NCBI RefSeq assembly: GCF_020194175.1
Contig: NZ_JADYVX010000033.1
Coordinates: 29,102-93,101 of the forward strand
Length of the DNA: 64,000 bases
Direction: 5' to 3'
From: Bradyrhizobium sp. BRP22
GTDB lineage: Bacteria > Pseudomonadota > Alphaproteobacteria > Rhizobiales > Xanthobacteraceae
In this document: in pieces, positions 34,876 through 42,206 of the stretch
How positions within the stretch are numbered: the first letter of the stretch is position 1
Layout: each line of letters opens with the position of its first letter
The notes under the pieces: generated by a model
Seen by the model: the letters and a program-made list of their open reading frames with translations, nothing else
Databases searched by the model: none
What the model was told of the DNA's origin: nothing
Made by a program: the position numbers and the translations under genes

Positions 34876-35201
34876 GAGAGCTCTGGCGTGTTGCCGCCAT
34901 TGAAGCGGCCGAAATGCCGCGCAGAAAACAGCGCGATCAGGAATGCGCCGGCGCCGAACGCGGTGACGTCGCCTGTGTCCCTCAATGCAAAATCACCGAC
35001 GCGGCAGACCAGCACGTAGCCGACGACGATATTGAAAAAGCCCCAGACCGCATTGATGGTGGAAGAAGAAAAACCTTGTCCGGCCGGCTTGGCGAACGGG
35101 CTCTGAAACGGCCGACCCATCATGCCGCTGATGAAGTGGGGAATCGCGTTCGCGAGGAAGACGCCGCCAAAGAAATAGGACAGGAGCGAAAGCCAGGGCA
35201 T
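34872..35201 (-). CDS. Small membrane protein, 109 aa
   Basis: Three to four hydrophobic helices (LSLLSYFFGGVFLANAIPHF, INAVWGFFNIVVGYVLVCRV, AFGAGAFLIALFSARHFGRF). No known family recognised. It lies between hydrolase and MFS genes, starting 1 bp after the former and overlapping the latter, so it is part of the same message. Confidence 0.85.
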   Translation of the reverse strand: MPWLSLLSYFFGGVFLANAIPHFISGMMGRPFQSPFAKPAGQGFSSSTINAVWGFFNIVVGYVLVCRVGDFALRDTGDVTAFGAGAFLIALFSARHFGRFNGGNTPELS

Positions 35202-35202
35202 C

Positions 35203-35769
35203 TCAGGCGCTCCTTGTTGTCAGCAGCAGGTCGATGATCTCTTGGCTCGTGCCGGTCTCGCCGAGCCGCGGGAAGACGTTCTTGAGGCTGTAATCGTGGG
35301 CCTCTGGACGCATGTCGGTCATGGCGTCGATGGCGAGGGTGACATTGAATCCTTGCTCATAGGCTTGGCGTGCGGTCGCCTCCGCACCGGTTCCGGTCGC
35401 CACGCCCGCGATCACCACCTGCGTGACACCTCGTGCCTTCAACTGGGCTTCGAGATCGGTGCTGGCGAAAGCGCCCCAGGTCCGCTTCGTCACCACGATG
35501 TCGCTGGGTTGCTGGTTCAACTCAGGGATAAGGTCGGTCCACCCGTCCGGAAGGGATCTCGTTTGACGCGGCTGTTCCGTGCGGCCGGGGGCGCCACCGG
35601 CGACCTTGACGAGCGCTACGGGCAGGCCGCGCTCGCGGAAAGCGTCAGCCAGCGCGCACGCCCGCTCGATGACGTCCCCAGCGGGATGGATAAGGGGCAG
35701 GCTGACGATGCCCTTTTGCAGGTCGACGATGATTAGGGCGGTGTTCGGATCGAGCGCGGTCAACGCCAT
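35203..35769 (-). CDS. Isochorismatase-fold protein lacking the catalytic Cys
   Basis: 188 aa with the cysteine-hydrolase fold: Asp in LIIVDLQKGIV and Lys in VVTKRTWGAF are kept. At the place of the nucleophile (GVATxxCVxxTAR in active enzymes) it reads GVATGTGAEATARQA, Gly instead of Cys. It may bind or sense a ligand rather than hydrolyse it. Second gene of the MarR operon, 57 bp after marR. Confidence 0.9.
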   Translation of the reverse strand: MALTALDPNTALIIVDLQKGIVSLPLIHPAGDVIERACALADAFRERGLPVALVKVAGGAPGRTEQPRQTRSLPDGWTDLIPELNQQPSDIVVTKRTWGAFASTDLEAQLKARGVTQVVIAGVATGTGAEATARQAYEQGFNVTLAIDAMTDMRPEAHDYSLKNVFPRLGETGTSQEIIDLLLTTRSA

Positions 35770-35826
35770 GGGATTATCCTGTTGAAATTCATGATGTGTT
35801 TGGTGGGCGTAAGCCCACGAATCGCT

Positions 35827-36288
35827 TCAGTCGTCGACAAGCCGCCTGAGCAGTTCGACGGCCTTTGCAACCTCGTCCTGTTCCTGCGGCGAGAGTCGCG
35901 CCTGGAGCGTGCGGGTCAGCCAGTCCTGTCGCGCGGCGCGCCCCTCTTCGACCCATTTGCGACAGGCCTCCGTGAGCGAGAGGAGTGTCTGCCGTCCGTC
36001 CGTCGGGTCCGGCGCTCCGCTCACGAGGCCAGCGCCCTCCAGTGCGGTGATGACGGGTGCTATCGACTGCGGGCGCATCCCTTCCGCCCGGGCAAGGCTC
36101 GACGCCGTGGCGGGGCCGTCCTTCTCCAGGCGAAGCAGCACGGATATCTGCGACGGTGTCAGATCTCCGACATGCGCCTGGTCGCGTAACCGGCGTTTCA
36201 GTTTGCCCAGCAAAGCGCGAAGGTCCTGAGCCAAGGCGGAGAGGCGTGCGGTTCGATGATAGTCCGACCCGATGTGCATGCTCGGCAT
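35827..36288 (-). CDS. MarR-family transcriptional regulator
   Basis: 153 aa winged-helix repressor: LTPSQISVLLRLEKDGPATA, recognition region MRPQSIAPVITALEGAGLV, wing DPTDGRQTLLSLTE. First gene of an operon with the isochorismatase-fold protein, a membrane protein and an MFS exporter. A 37-bp dyad begins 12 bp upstream, a fitting autoregulatory operator. Confidence 0.93.
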   Translation of the reverse strand: MPSMHIGSDYHRTARLSALAQDLRALLGKLKRRLRDQAHVGDLTPSQISVLLRLEKDGPATASSLARAEGMRPQSIAPVITALEGAGLVSGAPDPTDGRQTLLSLTEACRKWVEEGRAARQDWLTRTLQARLSPQEQDEVAKAVELLRRLVDD

Positions 36289-36300
36289 GTACCATATACA

Positions 36301-36337
36301 CAGGTAAACTGTAAAGATACTCTGTACAGATTACCTG
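36301..36337. promoter_or_regulatory. MarR operator dyad
   Basis: CAGGTAAACTGTA - 11 bp - TACAGATTACCTG: arms complementary at 12 of 13 positions, directly upstream of marR. The region is much more AT-rich than its flanks. Confidence 0.7.
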
Positions 36338-36614
36338 CCAATACGTACGGTATCGCTGGGGCGGCAATCATTCACACTTCTGCGATGACGGCTGCCCGCA
36401 AAACCTAATGAAAGCTGCAATGGCCCCTTGAGCGCGCTGTGGTGCAGACCCGGAGACCGTCGATCTGCATGACGGGAGGCTGGCGATGTCCGGCCCCGTC
36501 AAGACCAGGATACACCGATGCGATGATCGGCGGCGTTGCGTAACCGGAGAGCTATCGCGCGCTGCCGGCAAGCACTGGATACGATGGAGTGCCGCCGGAT
36601 ACTGCGGCGTAGAC
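36338..36614. other. Gene-free stretch between marR and tRNA-Ser
   Basis: No credible coding frame; no integrase or repeat of the tRNA end seen. An imperfect hairpin GCCGC/GCGGC near 36590-36608 follows the tRNA 3' end and may terminate it. Confidence 0.5.
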
Positions 36615-36704
36615 TGGCGGAGAGGGAGGGATTCGAACCCCCGATAGGCTTGCACCTATGCCGCATTTCGAGTGCGGTGCATTCAACCACTCTGCCACCT
36701 CTCC
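36615..36704 (-). tRNA. tRNA-Ser(CGA)
   Basis: On the minus strand: acceptor GGAGAGG pairs with CCTCTCC, discriminator G, encoded CCA. D-arm (TGGCAGAGTGG), anticodon loop CTCGAAA with anticodon CGA, a long variable arm typical of tRNA-Ser, and T-loop GGTTCGAATCC. 90 nt including CCA. It reads UCG codons. Confidence 0.97.
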
Positions 36705-36826
36705 CGGTGCCAAAAAAAGGTGATTCCTCACCCTCGCGGTCGGGGCGTGTTCTAGGCGAGGATGTGGGGGGAGACAAGGCGGCGGAAGAAGATTCCGCCC
36801 TGCCAAACCAGCCAAAGGAGCGCGAA

Positions 36827-37690
36827 ATGGAGCATTTGACGGTGAAAGCCAATGGCGCGGCGTTCCATGTCGCCCGGAGCGGGGCCGGCAAGCCGCTGCT
36901 GCTATTGCATGGCTGGCCGGAATTCTGGCTGACCTGGGAGCCGGTGATGGGGCGGCTTTCCGAGCGCTTTGCGCTGATCGCGCCCGACCTGCGCGGCTTC
37001 GGCGACAGCGACAAGCCGGACGGTCCGTATGGACCGGAACAGCACGCGGACGACATGCTGGCGCTGATGGATGCGCTCGGGATCGAACGGGCCGGCGTGG
37101 TCGGCCATGACGTCGGCGGCGCCGTGATGCAGCCTCTCGCGCGCAAGGCGCCGGAGCGGATCGCGGGGCTGTTCTTCTTCGACTTCGTCTATCCCGGCAT
37201 CGGGCCGCGGATGGCGGCGCCGGACAGGCTGAACCACATCTGGTACCAGTCATTCCACCAGATGGAGATGGCGCCGAAGCTCGTCGGCGCGACGCGCGAG
37301 AGCTGCCGTCTCTATATCGGGCATTTCCTCAAAGGCTGGTCGCATCGCCAGGATGCATTCGACGATGTGCTGGACGCCTTCACCGACAACTTCCTGAAAG
37401 CGGGCAATCTCGCCGGCGGCTTCGCGCACTACCGCGCTGCGCACGCCGCGCGCGTCAGGATGATGCAGGGCGAGTCGCCGTCACTGCCCAAGATCACGGT
37501 GCCGACCTGCATCCGCTGGGCCGAGCACGATCCGCTGTTTCCCTATGCCTGGACCGACCGGCTCGGCGAGACCTTTGCCGACCTCGATCTGAAAATGTTC
37601 GAAGGCACGGGACATTTTCCCCATCGCGAAGCGCCCGATCGCGCCAGCTTCGAGATCTCCACGTTCTTTTCGCGGATCGGATGGATCTGA
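36827..37690 (+). CDS. Alpha/beta hydrolase, haloacetate dehalogenase/epoxide hydrolase-like
   Basis: 287 aa. HGWPEFWLTWE (oxyanion HGxP), nucleophile Asp in VVGHDVGGAV, acid in the WAEHDPLF region and His in GTGHFPHREAP. The Asp nucleophile places it with haloalkane/fluoroacetate dehalogenases and epoxide hydrolases rather than esterases. AAAGGAG precedes the ATG; the longer frame to 36536 runs through the tRNA and is wrong. Confidence 0.9.
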   Translation: MEHLTVKANGAAFHVARSGAGKPLLLLHGWPEFWLTWEPVMGRLSERFALIAPDLRGFGDSDKPDGPYGPEQHADDMLALMDALGIERAGVVGHDVGGAVMQPLARKAPERIAGLFFFDFVYPGIGPRMAAPDRLNHIWYQSFHQMEMAPKLVGATRESCRLYIGHFLKGWSHRQDAFDDVLDAFTDNFLKAGNLAGGFAHYRAAHAARVRMMQGESPSLPKITVPTCIRWAEHDPLFPYAWTDRLGETFADLDLKMFEGTGHFPHREAPDRASFEISTFFSRIGWI

Positions 37691-37720
37691 AGCGGGAGAA
37701 TCAGGTTAGGAAGTGTGGGT

Positions 37721-37758
37721 GGGACCGCCAGACGCGACAAAAAATAACTGGCGGTCCC
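37721..37758. terminator. Inverted repeat after the hydrolase gene
   Basis: GGGACCGCCAG / CTGGCGGTCCC, perfect 11-bp arms around a 16-nt A-rich loop, 30 bp past the hydrolase stop. Probable 3' end of that message, or of a minus-strand transcript from the region to its right. Confidence 0.55.
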
Positions 37759-37912
37759 GTGCCGCTTCATCGAAATGCTGGCCGGGGAAGTGCGGCTTCG
37801 CCGGTCAGCGGAGCGACGCCGGCACCGTAGCAATGGGCGCGGAAACAGCCAACGTAATGTCGGCCTTAACCTAACCTTTAAACGTTACTGCACCCGGATT
37901 TCCGAGAAGTCG

Positions 37913-37928
37913 CCCGTAAACCTACGGG
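37913..37928. promoter_or_regulatory. GTA-N4-TAC dyad in gene-free region
   Basis: CCCGTAAACCTACGGG, with the same arms as the 1881-1896 site (CCCGTA-N4-TACGGG). It sits in 316 bp (37691-38006) between two 3' ends, where no protein start exists, so it may control an unannotated RNA. Confidence 0.45.
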
Positions 37929-38006
37929 AAGATGACGGCGGTGTAACAAGAAGGTGCAGGAACTGTAGGGTAGGCAAGATGCGCGCTCTCGTCGCAATGC
38001 GCGCAG

Positions 38007-39143
38007 CTATGCACTCTTCTTGGTTTTCTTCTCGCCGTTGTTTTTCCCATTCTTCTCGGCCTTCTCAGTGGAGTTCTTGCCGTTCTCCTTGCGGCGGTTG
38101 GTGAAACGCGCATTGCCGAGGCCGGTGCCGATCGTCAGCACGCCCCAGCGCTCGACGTCCTGCATGAAGGGGACTTCGGAAAGCCCCTGCACCACGCCAT
38201 CATTATGCATGACGATCGCGGTGTCGTGCTCGCCGATCTCCGGGATCTGCTCGACCAGGCTTGCGGGCAGGTTGAACTTGCTGCTCTCCCAATTGCCCGG
38301 CAGGTTCTGCGCGCCCTTCTCGATCGAGCCGTCCTCGTTGATCACGCCGGGGCAGGCGATGCCGATGAAGGGCGCGAGCTTCAGCCCCTCGCTCTCGGCC
38401 TTCGCGATCAGGTCCTGCAGCATCTCGACCAGATTCTTCACCGCGGCTTCGCGCGTTGGCGTTTCATCGGCATGACGCCACAGTTCGGATTTCCATACCG
38501 TGGCCTTGGAGAGGTCCGGCGCCTTCTTCCAGCGCGTCTCGACCACGCCGCAGCGGATGTTGGTGCCGCCGATGTCGACCGCCAGGATGCTGTCATGGGC
38601 TTCGAAGATCCATGACGGCGCCAAATGCAGGCAGCCGATCAGGCCGGCCTCGTCGGGGTGATAGCGGATCGGCAGAAGATCGACCTTGAACTTCTCATCC
38701 TTGAGGATGATCTCGGTGCGAGCGATCGCGAGCTCGCCCAGCCTGGAGTCGCGAAAGCCGCCGCCGACCACGATGCGCTCGGTCTTCGCCCAGGCCTTGG
38801 TCTTGAGGAAGCGCCGCGTCACGTAAGCGAGCTCCAGCGCGAACTCCTCGATCGCGCTGTGGACCACGGCGGACGCCTCGGTGTCGTCGCCGATCAGCAT
38901 CGCATCCAGCGTCTTCTTGCTGACCTGTTCGGAGGGCTCGTCGCCGAACGGATCCTCACCCGACTTGCGCAACGGCTTGCGCCAGCGATCGAGGATTTTG
39001 CGGAACGCGGTCTTGCTGGCGCGGTCGCCGAGAAAACCCTCCTCGTCCTTCAGTTCGATGTTGAAGCTGTCGACATCGACCGACGGCAGACGCGCCGCGC
39101 CGTGGCGGGCGATTCCCGTTGTCAGTGCCTGTTCATCGGCCAT
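38007..39143 (-). CDS. ROK-type sugar kinase-like protein with permuted lobe order
   Basis: 378 aa. Residues about 36-178 look like the C-terminal lobe of a ROK kinase: FLGDRAS, ERIVVGGGF (126-130), DEAGLIGCLHLAP (164-). Residues 187-350 look like the N-terminal lobe: AVDIGGTNIRCGVV (phosphate 1), ACPG, MHNDG with candidate catalytic Asp315, and LTIGTGLGNARF (phosphate 2). The usual ROK zinc motif (CxCGxxGCxE) is absent. The tail (351-378) is Lys/Glu/Asn-rich. Glucokinase-like activity is possible but not assured. Confidence 0.85.
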   Translation of the reverse strand: MADEQALTTGIARHGAARLPSVDVDSFNIELKDEEGFLGDRASKTAFRKILDRWRKPLRKSGEDPFGDEPSEQVSKKTLDAMLIGDDTEASAVVHSAIEEFALELAYVTRRFLKTKAWAKTERIVVGGGFRDSRLGELAIARTEIILKDEKFKVDLLPIRYHPDEAGLIGCLHLAPSWIFEAHDSILAVDIGGTNIRCGVVETRWKKAPDLSKATVWKSELWRHADETPTREAAVKNLVEMLQDLIAKAESEGLKLAPFIGIACPGVINEDGSIEKGAQNLPGNWESSKFNLPASLVEQIPEIGEHDTAIVMHNDGVVQGLSEVPFMQDVERWGVLTIGTGLGNARFTNRRKENGKNSTEKAEKNGKNNGEKKTKKSA

Positions 39144-39243
39144 GAGGTTCGCCCCCGGTTGGAACCGGGGAATAACAATCGGAAGCGGGTTTGGTTGCGC
39201 GATGGTGCCAGGGCCGGGACGTCGCAGCCCCCCGAAGGCCCAA

Positions 39244-40404
39244 TCAGGCGGCGAGCCTCAGGATCTTGACGACGTCGGCCGGCTCGCGGATCGGCTGCGG
39301 GTTGGAGCGGGTGAAGATCGACAGCATCGCGTTCTTGCCGATCAGCTCGAACCGGTCCTCGCCCACCCCGACGTCGGCCAGCCGCTGCGGCAGGCCAAGC
39401 TTGGCGATGAACGCCGCGAAGGCCTCGCCCGCATCGAGGTCGGGTACGCCGAACGCGGCCGCGATCGATTTCTGCGCCTGTTCGGTCGCCGGACGGTTGT
39501 AGCGCAGCACGCTCGGCATCATCACTGCCGTGCAGAAATAGTGCGGCACGTCGCAGGTGCCACCCAGCACATGGCCGATCGCGTGGCTCGCGCCCATCGG
39601 CACCCGCCCCTGCAGGCCGAATGCCGACATCCAGGAGCCCAACTGGCAATTGACGCGCGCGGCTTCGTCGTTCGGATTCTCCCTGGTACGCGAGAGGCCG
39701 TCATGAAGATAGCGCAGACCCTGCAGGCAGACGGCATCGACCAGCGCATTGCCGCGGATCGAGCAGATCGCTTCGATGCCGTGATCCATCGCGCGGGTGC
39801 CCGAGCCGAGCCACAATTTCTCCGGCGTGTAGCGCGTGATGGCGGGATCGAGGATGATGGTGCGGGGCATCATCATCGGATGATTGAATATCTGCTTCAG
39901 CTTGCGGCGCGTGTCGGTCACCAGCGTGCCGGAATTATATTCGCCGCCGGACAGCGTGCTCGGGACCGCGATCATCCGCACCTTCGGCGTGCGGAACGGG
40001 CCGAAGCGGCGCTCGGGCGTGGTCTCGAAGCCGTCGAGCCCGGCAGGATCGAAGATCTCGTGCTCCATGCACATCAGCACGATCTTGGCCGCATCCACCA
40101 CCGAGCCGCCGCCGATCGCGACCACGAGATCGGCGCCGGCCTCCTTGGCGTGCTGCGCGGTCTGCACCACGACGTCGCGCGTGGTGTGCTGCGGGATGCC
40201 GTCGAAGGTCGCGGCATAACGGTCGCCGAGCGCGGTGCGGATCTTCTCGATCTCATCGGTCGTGGTGTTGAGCGTACGGCTCACAATCAAATAGACGCGC
40301 CTGGCATCGAGCCGCTCGGCCTCCTCGCGTAGCGCCTCGGCCGCGGGCTTGCCATAGATGACGAAATCCATCGAAGGATATTGATAGCTGCCCGCGCTGT
40401 GCAT
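39244..40404 (-). CDS. Iron-containing alcohol dehydrogenase, maleylacetate-reductase-like
   Basis: 386 aa NAD(P)-dependent reductase. Nucleotide site AIGGGSVVDAAK, metal ligands expected in DHGIEAI and ASHAIGHVLGG (His residues), preceded by VPSTLSGGEYNSG. In this family the reactions include maleylacetate to 3-oxoadipate. Last of a same-strand run with crotonase, SDR, CoA ligase and isomerase genes, though a repeat lies between it and the crotonase gene. Confidence 0.92.
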   Translation of the reverse strand: MHSAGSYQYPSMDFVIYGKPAAEALREEAERLDARRVYLIVSRTLNTTTDEIEKIRTALGDRYAATFDGIPQHTTRDVVVQTAQHAKEAGADLVVAIGGGSVVDAAKIVLMCMEHEIFDPAGLDGFETTPERRFGPFRTPKVRMIAVPSTLSGGEYNSGTLVTDTRRKLKQIFNHPMMMPRTIILDPAITRYTPEKLWLGSGTRAMDHGIEAICSIRGNALVDAVCLQGLRYLHDGLSRTRENPNDEAARVNCQLGSWMSAFGLQGRVPMGASHAIGHVLGGTCDVPHYFCTAVMMPSVLRYNRPATEQAQKSIAAAFGVPDLDAGEAFAAFIAKLGLPQRLADVGVGEDRFELIGKNAMLSIFTRSNPQPIREPADVVKILRLAA

Positions 40405-40459
40405 GTTCGGCTCCCTTGAAGTCTATTTGGTTGAACAGGTCCTTCGGCTGGCTCTCTTG

Positions 40460-40548
40460 CCTCCCGCGCTTGCGGGGAGGGCTTTCTCCACTCGCGAGGT
40501 CGCCCGTGGAGAGACCCTCACCCCAGCCCTCGCAAGCGGGAGAGGGAG
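40460..40548. repeat. Dispersed repeat, CTCCCGCTTGCGGGAG family, partial copy
   Basis: CCTCCCGCGCTTGCGGGGAGG hairpin-like start and GCAAGCGGGAGAGGG end, with an altered middle. Lies in the 154-bp gap between crotonase and alcohol dehydrogenase genes. Confidence 0.7.
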
Positions 40549-40558
40549 CGCAGCGTCG

Positions 40559-41335
40559 TCAGGCCTGGAACTTGGTGAAGTCAGGCGGCCGTCGCTCGGC
40601 GAAGGCGGCGAACGCTTCGCGGGCTTCGGGCGTCTTGAGCCGCTCCTTGAACAGGCTGCCTTCCTCGGCCATTCGCGCCGCGATTCGCTCATGGTCGCGC
40701 ATCAACTGCTTGGTGAGGCTGAGCGAGCCCGCCGGCCGCTTGGTCAGCGCGATGGCCGCATCCAGCGCCTTCCTGCGCAGCTCCGCCTGCGGCACCACTG
40801 CATTTGCCAGCCCACAGGCCAGCGCCGCGGATGCTTCCAACGGCTCGCCGAGCGCGAACATCGCGTAGGCGCGGGCATGGCCGATCCGGAGCGGCAACAG
40901 CAAGCTCGACGCCGCCTCCGGCACCAGCGCGAGATTGACGAACGGCGTGATCAGCCGCGCATTGTCGGCGAGATAGACGAGGTCGCAATGCAGCAGCATG
41001 GTGGTGCCGACGCCGACCGCATTGCCCTGCACGGCGGCAACCAGCGGCTTCTTCGCCTTGCCGATGGTGGCGATGAAGCGATGCGCGCCGCCCTCGACGG
41101 AATTGTCCCCGCCGCGGGCCTGGCCCGCAAAATCGGCGAGGTCGTTGCCCGCCGTAAAGCTGTCGCCGTCGCCCTGGAACAGGACCACCCGGACGGACGC
41201 ATCGGTTTCGGCGCGGTCGAGCGCGTCCGACATCGCGTCGTACATCGCCGTGGTGAGCGCGTTCTTCTTCTCGGGACGCTGCAAGGTCACCGTCAGCACG
41301 CCGTCGGCGACCTCGGTCTTGACATGCTCGCTCAT
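40559..41335 (-). CDS. Crotonase-family protein (enoyl-CoA isomerase-like)
   Basis: 258 aa. Oxyanion-hole segments FTAGNDLADFAG and AAVQGNAVGVGTTMLLHCDL are intact. Of the two hydratase glutamates, only the second position keeps Glu (LALVPEAASSLLLP); the first is in TPFVNL. This pattern is that of delta3,delta2-enoyl-CoA isomerases. ATG at 41335 with start MSEHVKTEVADGVLTVTL; 22 bp after the SDR gene. Confidence 0.9.
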   Translation of the reverse strand: MSEHVKTEVADGVLTVTLQRPEKKNALTTAMYDAMSDALDRAETDASVRVVLFQGDGDSFTAGNDLADFAGQARGGDNSVEGGAHRFIATIGKAKKPLVAAVQGNAVGVGTTMLLHCDLVYLADNARLITPFVNLALVPEAASSLLLPLRIGHARAYAMFALGEPLEASAALACGLANAVVPQAELRRKALDAAIALTKRPAGSLSLTKQLMRDHERIAARMAEEGSLFKERLKTPEAREAFAAFAERRPPDFTKFQA

Positions 41336-41357
41336 GATCTGCTCCCGCCCCTCGCCG

Positions 41358-42095
41358 TTACCACTTCTCGCCGAACGGGCGGATTTCCAGCTCAAACGTC
41401 CAGGCGCTCTTCGGCTGCTGGTAGAGCTGCCAATAGGAGGCCGCGACCGACGCCGGCGGCATCAATAGATCGGGATTGTCGAGCGCGTTGGGGCCGAGGG
41501 CCTCTAAGCGCCGCTGCCGCACCCATTCGGTGTCGACGCCGGAGTCGATGATGAGATGGGCGACATGGATGTTCTTCGGCCCGAGTTCACGCGCCATCGC
41601 CTGCGCCACCGCGCGCAGGCCGAACTTGGCGCTGGCGAAAGCCGCGTAGCCCGACCCACCGCGCAGCGATGCCGTCGCGCCGGTGAAGAAGATGTTGCCC
41701 TGGCCGCGCGGCAGCATCAGCCGGGCCGCCTCGCGCCCGGCGAGGAAACCGGAATAGCAGGCCATTTCCCAGACCTTGCGGAACACGCGCTCGGTGGTCT
41801 CCAGGATCGGGAAGTTGACGTTGGCGCCGATGTTGAAGATGCAGACTTCGAGCGGCGCGTGCTTGTCGGCGTCGTTGAGGAAGGAGATGATCTCCTCCTC
41901 CTTCCGCGCATCGAGCGAGCGAGCATGGATCTCGCCGCCGGCCGCCTCGATCTCCTTCACCAGAGGTTCGAGCTTGGCGCCGTTGCGGCGCCCGGCGAAG
42001 ATCGTGAAACCTTCGGACGCAAATTTCTTGGCGATCTCGCCGCCGATAAAATCGCCGGCCCCGATGACCGCCGCCGTCGCATTTCTCTTCTGCAT
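41358..42095 (-). CDS. SDR-family protein with Phe for the catalytic Tyr
   Basis: 245 aa Rossmann protein. Cofactor motif VIGAGDFIGGEIA (TGxxxGxG variant), basic residues GRRNG suggesting NADP, FNIGANVN (NNAG variant). At the active site it reads GGSGYAAFASAKFGL, so the YxxxK motif is FxxxK; Lys is kept. Members of this SDR subgroup may use another residue or serve a different reaction. Within the isomerase-ligase-SDR-crotonase run. Confidence 0.9.
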   Translation of the reverse strand: MQKRNATAAVIGAGDFIGGEIAKKFASEGFTIFAGRRNGAKLEPLVKEIEAAGGEIHARSLDARKEEEIISFLNDADKHAPLEVCIFNIGANVNFPILETTERVFRKVWEMACYSGFLAGREAARLMLPRGQGNIFFTGATASLRGGSGYAAFASAKFGLRAVAQAMARELGPKNIHVAHLIIDSGVDTEWVRQRRLEALGPNALDNPDLLMPPASVAASYWQLYQQPKSAWTFELEIRPFGEKW

Positions 42096-42149
42096 TGGCC
42101 TCTCCCGACTGCTGGTTGCAATGAATTGACTTTCGGTGGCGCTGCTTTT

Positions 42150-42206
42150 TGTTTGAGCATGATCTTTTCGGAAAACCGGTTTCCACTTTTCCGGATCATG
42201 CTCTAG
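42150..42206. repeat. Palindromic repeat ending GCTCTAG
   Basis: GAGCATGATC-TTTTCGGAAAACCGGTTTCCACTTTTCC-GGATCATGCTC: perfect 7-base ends (GAGCATG/CATGCTC) and inner symmetry AAACCGGTTT. This is a familiar rhizobial intergenic repeat. Its right end (CTCTAG) supplies the stop codon of the CoA ligase gene on the minus strand. Confidence 0.8.

Noticed and set aside
36536..36826. N-terminal extension of the dehalogenase-like gene
   Set aside because: It would translate through tRNA-Ser; the ATG at 36827 has a good ribosome site.
37866..37881. CtrA site (TTAA-N-TTAA)
   Set aside because: Spacing between half sites is 8, not 7, and there is no cell-cycle gene nearby.
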